From Mesobacillus sp. S13 (lineage in GTDB: Bacteria > Bacillota > Bacilli > Bacillales > Cytobacillaceae), in contig NZ_CP084622.1 of the NCBI RefSeq assembly GCF_020422885.1, positions 792,001 to 856,000 of the forward strand: a stretch of 64,000 nt of DNA. Reading direction: 5' to 3'. This document shows, in pieces, positions 59,376 through 64,000 of this stretch; positions within the stretch are counted from its first letter, which is position 1, and each line of letters starts with the position of its first letter. A program made the position numbers and the translations under genes. Below the pieces are notes generated by a model. That model searched no databases and was not told where the DNA came from. It saw only the letters and a list, made by a program, of their open reading frames with translations.

Positions 59376-60428
59376 TTAATACGATTTCACGTAATCGATT
59401 AAAATCTCTTTATACTTTTCAAGCGATTCCAGCTCGACAAATTCGTCATCGCCATGCCAGTTTGCTCCGCTCGGCCCGAACTCAATTGCCGGGATTCCGT
59501 GTGCTGCATAATACTGGGTATCGGCTGCTCCGTGCTGGCCGAACATCACTGCTTCACCGGCAACATGCTTTTCCAAAACTGGTTTCAACTGAGTGATAAA
59601 TGAATCATCCCGCTTTGTCGCCACAGGGATTCCTTTAAGGCTGACGGTAACTTTACCATCTGAGATGCTTTCAATTTGCTGCACAATCACATCGGCGTCC
59701 TGTCCAGGAAGGTAGCGGATATCCAGAGACATGACACAGTGATCAGGAACCTTGTTAAAAACTTCACCGCCCGAGATGATCGCTAGATTAATAGAGGGTG
59801 ACCGATAAAACTCTGAGCTTTCTTTTGTAAAAGGCAACTCCAGCAGCTTTTCATAAATTTGATAGGCTTTGACAATCGCGTTTTCACCTTCCCAAGGCCT
59901 GCTGCCGTGAGCGGATTTTCCAGTAACCTCTACTTCGATTCTCAAAACACCCTTTGCCTGCAGGGCGATGCCTAGCTGGGTCGGTTCAGAGGCAATCACA
60001 AAGTCACCGCGATAACCATTTTCCACAAGATAACCGGTACAATTCATCCCGCCAATTTCTTCGTCGGAAACGATCTGCAGCTGGATTTTCACCCCGATTT
60101 TTTGATTGCGCAACTCCTTCATTGCAATCATCATCGCGGCAACGCCCGCTTTCATATCAGCCGCACCTCTGGCGTAGATCCGGCCATTCTTTTCAACAGG
60201 GACGAACTGTTCCTTTTTCCCGCTAACAACGTCTACATGGCCATTCCAAACGATTGTTTTATCCCCCTCGCCAATCTCGCAGACCAGCATTTTGTATCCA
60301 TTATTTTCAATCAAACTAGGCTGCAATTCGTGCTCAATCAGCCACTGTCTGCAAAACTCAACCGCCTGATTGGCCCCTTCCTTTGTGGAGCTGTCAATCA
60401 AGATCAATTCTTTCAATAATTCCTTCAT
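59376..60428 (-). CDS. M20-family metallopeptidase (ArgE/DapE-like)
   Basis: 350 residues. Metal-site motifs are VWNGHVDVV, GRIYARGAADMKAGVAAM, VSDEEIGGMNCTGYL and the C-terminal GQHGAADTQYYAAHGIPAIEFGPSG; a dimerisation domain (~165-275) includes GVLRIEVEVTGKSAHGSRPWEG. Deacylates or deacetylates an amino-acid derivative or dipeptide. Start chosen at the ATG of MKELLKEL with AAGGAGTG upstream on the minus strand; the longer frame lacks an RBS. Confidence 0.85.
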   Translation of the reverse strand: MKELLKELILIDSSTKEGANQAVEFCRQWLIEHELQPSLIENNGYKMLVCEIGEGDKTIVWNGHVDVVSGKKEQFVPVEKNGRIYARGAADMKAGVAAMMIAMKELRNQKIGVKIQLQIVSDEEIGGMNCTGYLVENGYRGDFVIASEPTQLGIALQAKGVLRIEVEVTGKSAHGSRPWEGENAIVKAYQIYEKLLELPFTKESSEFYRSPSINLAIISGGEVFNKVPDHCVMSLDIRYLPGQDADVIVQQIESISDGKVTVSLKGIPVATKRDDSFITQLKPVLEKHVAGEAVMFGQHGAADTQYYAAHGIPAIEFGPSGANWHGDDEFVELESLEKYKEILIDYVKSY

Positions 60429-60506
60429 CGTACATGCACTCCTTGAAAAGGTTCTACAATACATTACCACTAGCAATCGAGTTCAATCATTAATGTAAAT
60501 AGTACC

Positions 60507-60594
60507 AATCAAATTTAGTTCGTACATTATTTTTTTAAAAAAATCCCCTGTATTCTGCTAGTTCCTTCGAATCAAATTTAGAGACCCGAAGGAA
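60507..60594. other. Intergenic direct repeat and hairpin
   Basis: AATCAAATTTAG occurs at 60507-60518 and 60570-60581, 63 bp apart (six helical turns). The second copy is inside the loop of an 8-bp hairpin TTCCTTCG / CGAAGGAA (60562-60569, 60587-60594). Could be an operator or a terminator of unknown use. The rest of 60429-60744 is AT-rich, with two AAAGGGTG direct repeats near 60685-60712. Confidence 0.45.
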
Positions 60595-60744
60595 TTTTCC
60601 CAATAGAAAGGTTTATTAAAATAGTTTTAAATACCCTTCTTTTTGAGATAAAAACAGGATGATAGACTCAGTTTATTTTTAATAAAGGGTGATTTTGTTA
60701 AAAAGGGTGTAATTTTATAGGAAAATATTATTATATTATAAAAA

Positions 60745-60773
60745 TTTACAATATTTAAAAACCTTGCTACAAT
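60745..60773 (+). promoter_or_regulatory. Promoter of the M6 protease gene
   Basis: TTTACA (60745-60750), 17 bp, TACAAT (60768-60773). AATATTATT at 60724-60732 just upstream fits the ScoC/Hpr consensus RATANTATY known from Bacillus protease promoters, but such AT-rich matches arise easily. Confidence 0.7.
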
Positions 60774-60837
60774 TCCAATCAGAGTCTTCAGAAAATATGA
60801 AAATTCGAAACTTAGAATATAGCAGGGGGTTATCTTT

Positions 60838-63225
60838 TTGAAGAAGAAAAATTCTTTAAAGGTTCTTTCTAGTGTGGCAGCTAGTGCTGTCTTCGCATCA
60901 ACATTGTTTGCTGGATCATTTGCAGGTTCTCCGGTAGCAACTAAGTCTGTGGAAGCTTCTACAGCGCCGGTATCAGCGCCGATCGACCTGAACATCGTTG
61001 ACCAGGATCGCCTGGCAAAAGCATTGCAGGAGCGTGGCCTGATTGCAAAAGGTGCTTCACAGGAAGAAGTCAACAAAGCGGTAACAGACTATATCAAGAA
61101 GAAGCAGGGTAGTAAAGCGGGCAAGGCTGACAAGCACACTGCTGAAGATGAAATGACCAAGAAGTCCAAGGACTTTTTGACAAAGCAGAAGGACAAGCTG
61201 ACAAAACAGCTTGAAAAAGGCCATGACAATTATAAAAAAGGAAAGCCAACAGGTTACGCGAAAGTGGATCCTGCGAAACAGGCACCTTACAATGGCGAAG
61301 TCAGGGAGGACAAGGTTCTTGTTCTTTTAGCGGAATTCGCAGACTTCAAGCACAATAACATCGAACAAGAAGAAGGCTATATGTATTCCGACGACTTCAG
61401 CCGCGAGCACTACGAAAAAATGCTTTTCGGTGATGAAGAGTTCACATTATTCAATGGTGAAAAGGTCCAGACGTTCAAGCAGTACTATGAAGAGCAGTCT
61501 GGTGGCAGCTACACAGTTGACGGACATGTCACTGATTGGGTGACAGTACCTGGAAATGCAGCTGACTATGGTGATGACGATCCAGAAGGCGGGCATGACA
61601 ACTTGAATCCAAAAGGACCGCGTGATTTTGTAAAGGATGCATTAAAAGCAGCGGTTGAGGGCGGACTTGATCTATCTGAGTTCGACCAGTTTGACCTTTA
61701 CGACCTGGATGGCGACGGAAACCAAAATGAGCCGGACGGACTTGTTGACCACTTGATGGTCCTTCATGCTGGTGTCGGCCAGGAAGCTGGCGGGGGAGCA
61801 CTTGGTGACGATGCAATCTGGTCACACCGTTGGGTATTGGATGGAGTTCATAGAGTTCCTGGCACTGAAGGAACTGCTCAAGTACCATACTGGGGCGGAT
61901 CGATGGCTGCATACGATTACACAATCGAGCCTGAAGATGGAGCGGTTGGTGTATTCGCACACGAATTCGGACATGACCTAGGTCTTCCAGATGAGTATGA
62001 CACACAGTACACTGGACAAGGCGAGCCTGTTGCATCATGGTCAATCATGAGCGGCGGCAGCTGGAATGGAGCAGTAGCAGGAACAGAGCCTACAAGCTTC
62101 TCTCCACAGAACAAAGAGTACTTCCAAAAGATCATGGGCGGCAACTGGGCAAACATTACAGAAGTTAACTACGACGAAATTGATGGAAAAGGTTTGACAG
62201 CAGTCATCGACCAGAGCGTCACGAAGTCAAAGAATAACGGTATCGTAAAAGTGAACCTTCCTAAGAAAAAGGTAGAAGGCATCAAGCCAGCTTTCGGTGA
62301 AAAATATTACTACAGCACAAAAGGCGATGACCTGCACACTGCATTGGAAACACCTGTGTTCGACCTGACAGCTGCAACTGAAGCGGTATTCAATTACAAA
62401 ACATTCTTTGAAGTTGAATACGATTATGACTATGTATTTGTAAATGCAGTAACAGAAGATGGCACAGAAGTTGAGCTAGACGTTATTGGTGATGAAAACA
62501 CGGCTGGCGGCATGGAAACTACTCAAGGCGAATGGAAAGATAAGTCTTATGACTTAAGCCAGTTCGCAGGCCAGAAAGTGAAGCTTGTGTTTGAATATGT
62601 AACAGACGGAGGTCTTGCTCCGGAAGGTTTCGCAATGGACAACCTCAGCCTGACTGTTGACGGCACAGAAGTATTTGCTGATGATGCAGAAGGCACTCAG
62701 CAAGTGACTCTTGATGGATTTATCTCAACAAACGGTCTGTTTGATAAAGACCACTACTACTACCTTGAGTGGAGAAACTACGCTGGTGCTGACAAAGGAT
62801 TGATTGAAGGCCGCGGCGTGAAGTACAACACTGGTTTGGTTGTTTGGTACGGTGACGACAGCTTCACTGATAACTGGGTAGGTGTTCACCCAGGTGAAGG
62901 CTTCATCGGTGTTGTTGACTCTCACCCAGAAGCAATCGTCGGTGAGTTGAATGGAGAGGATTCTGTCAAGAGCAGCACGCGTTACCAAATTGCTGACGCA
63001 GCATTCTCATTAGACAAGGCACCTGCCTGGACTGTTGATTCACCATCTCGTGGAGTGTTCGAATACGAAGGACTTCCAGGTGTGACAACGTTTGATGATT
63101 CTAAAAAGTATATCAACGAATTGATTCCGGATGCAGGCAAAAAGCTGCCTAACTACGGATTAAAGTTCCAAGTCATCGGTGAAGCGAAGGATAACTCTGC
63201 TGGCGCAGTTTGGATCCGTAAATAA
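60838..63225 (+). CDS. Immune-inhibitor-A-like secreted metalloprotease (M6)
   Basis: 795 residues. Signal peptide (~1-40, cleavage near VEA-ST) and a basic Lys-rich propeptide (~45-140). The M6 catalytic domain has the zinc motif [14 protein letters not shown] (~374-387) and [14 protein letters not shown]-terminal region (~480-795) with MAM/jelly-roll-like strands and [17 protein letters not shown] is typical of InhA. Extracellular, calcium- and zinc-dependent. TTG start with AGGGGG upstream. Confidence 0.9.
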   Translation: MKKKNSLKVLSSVAASAVFASTLFAGSFAGSPVATKSVEASTAPVSAPIDLNIVDQDRLAKALQERGLIAKGASQEEVNKAVTDYIKKKQGSKAGKADKHTAEDEMTKKSKDFLTKQKDKLTKQLEKGHDNYKKGKPTGYAKVDPAKQAPYNGEVREDKVLVLLAEFADFKHNNIEQEEGYMYSDDFSREHYEKMLFGDEEFTLFNGEKVQTFKQYYEEQSGGSYTVDGHVTDWVTVPGNAADYGDDDPEGGHDNLNPKGPRDFVKDALKAAVEGGLDLSEFDQFDLYDLDGDGNQNEPDGLVDHLMVLHAGVGQEAGGGALGDDAIWSHRWVLDGVHRVPGTEGTAQVPYWGGSMAAYDYTIEPEDGAVGVFAHEFGHDLGLPDEYDTQYTGQGEPVASWSIMSGGSWNGAVAGTEPTSFSPQNKEYFQKIMGGNWANITEVNYDEIDGKGLTAVIDQSVTKSKNNGIVKVNLPKKKVEGIKPAFGEKYYYSTKGDDLHTALETPVFDLTAATEAVFNYKTFFEVEYDYDYVFVNAVTEDGTEVELDVIGDENTAGGMETTQGEWKDKSYDLSQFAGQKVKLVFEYVTDGGLAPEGFAMDNLSLTVDGTEVFADDAEGTQQVTLDGFISTNGLFDKDHYYYLEWRNYAGADKGLIEGRGVKYNTGLVVWYGDDSFTDNWVGVHPGEGFIGVVDSHPEAIVGELNGEDSVKSSTRYQIADAAFSLDKAPAWTVDSPSRGVFEYEGLPGVTTFDDSKKYINELIPDAGKKLPNYGLKFQVIGEAKDNSAGAVWIRK

Positions 63226-63236
63226 GTTTGAATCAA

Positions 63237-63273
63237 GAGACATCGGGCGGTAACTCGTCCGATGTCTTTTTTA
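63237..63273 (+). terminator. Terminator after the M6 protease
   Basis: AGACATCGGGCG / CGTCCGATGTCT stem followed by TTTTTT. Confidence 0.85.
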
Positions 63274-63304
63274 TGAATTGGAAAAAATCGTTCAGAATTT
63301 CCAA

Positions 63305-63420
63305 GTCGCCAATAAGATCGGATTTTCGCCAATAAAGTTGTGAAAATCGCCAATAAAATCAAGTTTTCGCCAATAAAATTGTGAACTTCGCCAATAAAAA
63401 AACAAAATCGCCAATAAAAC
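63305..63420. repeat. 41-bp period array, motif CGCCAATAA
   Basis: CGCCAATAA starts at 63307, 63327, 63348, 63368, 63389 and 63409, spacing 20-21-20-21-20, i.e. half-units of 20.5 bp. Neighbouring units alternate in their flanks (GATTTTCGCC / GAAAATCGCC). Located 34 bp after the M6 terminator. Shares an exact 15-mer, inverted, with the array at 24.2 kb. Nothing else seen until the helicase. Confidence 0.9.
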
Positions 63421-63543
63421 GGATTCGAGCAAAAAACTATCACAAATAAAAGGTGCAAAACGCTAATTTTCTAGGGAATACTGGACTTATAATCATGTTT
63501 TAGCTAGTATCAATACTAGAATGTTTAACTGAAGGAGAAAATC

Positions 63544-64000
63544 ATGTCTGAAACTCAACAAATTATTGCACAACTACAACCGTTCCTGCAGCAGGCCTGG
63601 GAGAAGGCTGGATTCGAGACGATGACTTCTGTCCAGACGACAGCCATTCCTCTAATTATAGAAGGAAAAGATGTTGTCGGAGAATCACCGACTGGTACTG
63701 GTAAAACTTTGGCGTACCTACTTCCTGTTTTAAATAAAATCGACCCTAAAATGCAGAATACACAGGCTGTCATTCTGGCTTCGTCACAGGAGCTTGTCAT
63801 GCAGATCCTGTCCGAAATCCAGAAATGGGGAGAAGGCAGCGGCATCAAATCGGCAAGCCTGATCGGTGGTGCGAATCTGAAGCGCCAGATCGACAAGCTG
63901 AAAAAGAGCCCGCATATCATCGTAGGGACTCCTGGCCGGACAAATGAACTAATCAAGCAAAAAAAGCTGAAAATGCATAAGGTCCATACCGTCGTCCTTG
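63544..64000 (+). CDS. DEAD-box RNA helicase, N-terminal part (YfmL-like)
   Basis: First 152 codons of a gene cut by the window edge. Q-motif region SVQTTAIPLIIEGKDVV, motif I SPTGTGKT (the A of AxTGxGKT is P here), a motif Ia equivalent ASSQELVMQI, GG in LIGGAN and motif Ib GTPGR. RNA-dependent ATPase. The wording of the motifs recalls B. subtilis YfmL, linked to cold growth and ribosome assembly; assignment is from memory. GAAGGAGAA before ATG. Confidence 0.85.
   Translation, partial: MSETQQIIAQLQPFLQQAWEKAGFETMTSVQTTAIPLIIEGKDVVGESPTGTGKTLAYLLPVLNKIDPKMQNTQAVILASSQELVMQILSEIQKWGEGSGIKSASLIGGANLKRQIDKLKKSPHIIVGTPGRTNELIKQKKLKMHKVHTVVL

Noticed and set aside
63153-63458. Minus-strand open frame over the 63.3-kb array
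   Set aside because: Created by the repeats and overlaps the end of the M6 protease; no start signals.

Overview
The window comes from a low-to-mid G+C Gram-positive spore-former of the Bacillaceae. Gene content and style (AGGAGG ribosome binding sites, TTG/GTG starts, intrinsic terminators, tapA-sipW-tasA, sdaAB-sdaAA, bcrC, a KinB-like kinase, an InhA-type M6 protease) fit Bacillus/Mesobacillus. Genus is inferred, not proven. No rRNA, tRNA, CRISPR array, transposase or phage genes were seen.

Layout. 1-6.4 kb: the end of an unknown gene, a cytochrome c/beta-propeller lipoprotein, then a Fur-box-controlled siderophore ABC transporter in the order of the petrobactin system (permease, permease, ATPase, binding protein) followed by a small haem-monooxygenase-like protein. 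6.9-16.8 kb: an AspT/YidE-type transporter, a regulator-hydrolase pair, an amidohydrolase with a very large GNAT fusion, ogt, a flavodoxin-like protein and bcrC. 16.9-24.0 kb: a CorC/HlyC protein and a metalloid island. The island has a minus-strand arm (ArsR, Cys-containing small protein, DUF318/ArsP-type permease, second Cys-rich small protein) and a plus-strand arm (ArsR, ArsB, ArsC, a CX5R phosphatase and a HesB-like gene with an in-frame UGA that is probably selenocysteine). 24.4-33.6 kb: small membrane and ASCH proteins, an ECF sigma/anti-sigma pair, a diguanylate cyclase, L-serine dehydratase under a consensus cre site, an M23 peptidase, and a MerR regulator with an acyl-CoA dehydrogenase.

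33.8-51.8 kb is a biofilm-matrix region: tapA-like/sipW/tasA, a sortase-anchored TasA-like protein, a SulP transporter, then a long exopolysaccharide operon (beta-helix protein, epimerase, chain-length regulator with a degenerate BY-kinase partner, flippase, polymerase, glycosyltransferases, phosphoglycosyl transferase, acyltransferase). SinR-like GTTCTYT boxes precede both the tapA operon and the polysaccharide genes, suggesting joint control. 52.1-54.7 kb is an ABC-2 exporter. 55.4-59.3 kb holds a histidine kinase and an HD-GYP phosphodiesterase with the same type of membrane sensor domain, then a 21-residue CWWC peptide gene and a PqqD-like/M50 membrane protease: a possible undescribed peptide maturation or signalling locus. 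The window ends with an M20 peptidase, an InhA-like protease and the start of a DEAD-box helicase.

A feature running through the window is six intergenic arrays whose sequences mostly differ but whose periods (20, 21, 21, 41 = 2 x 20.5, 41 and 52 bp) all approximate whole numbers of DNA helical turns. Five of the six lie just downstream of an intrinsic terminator.
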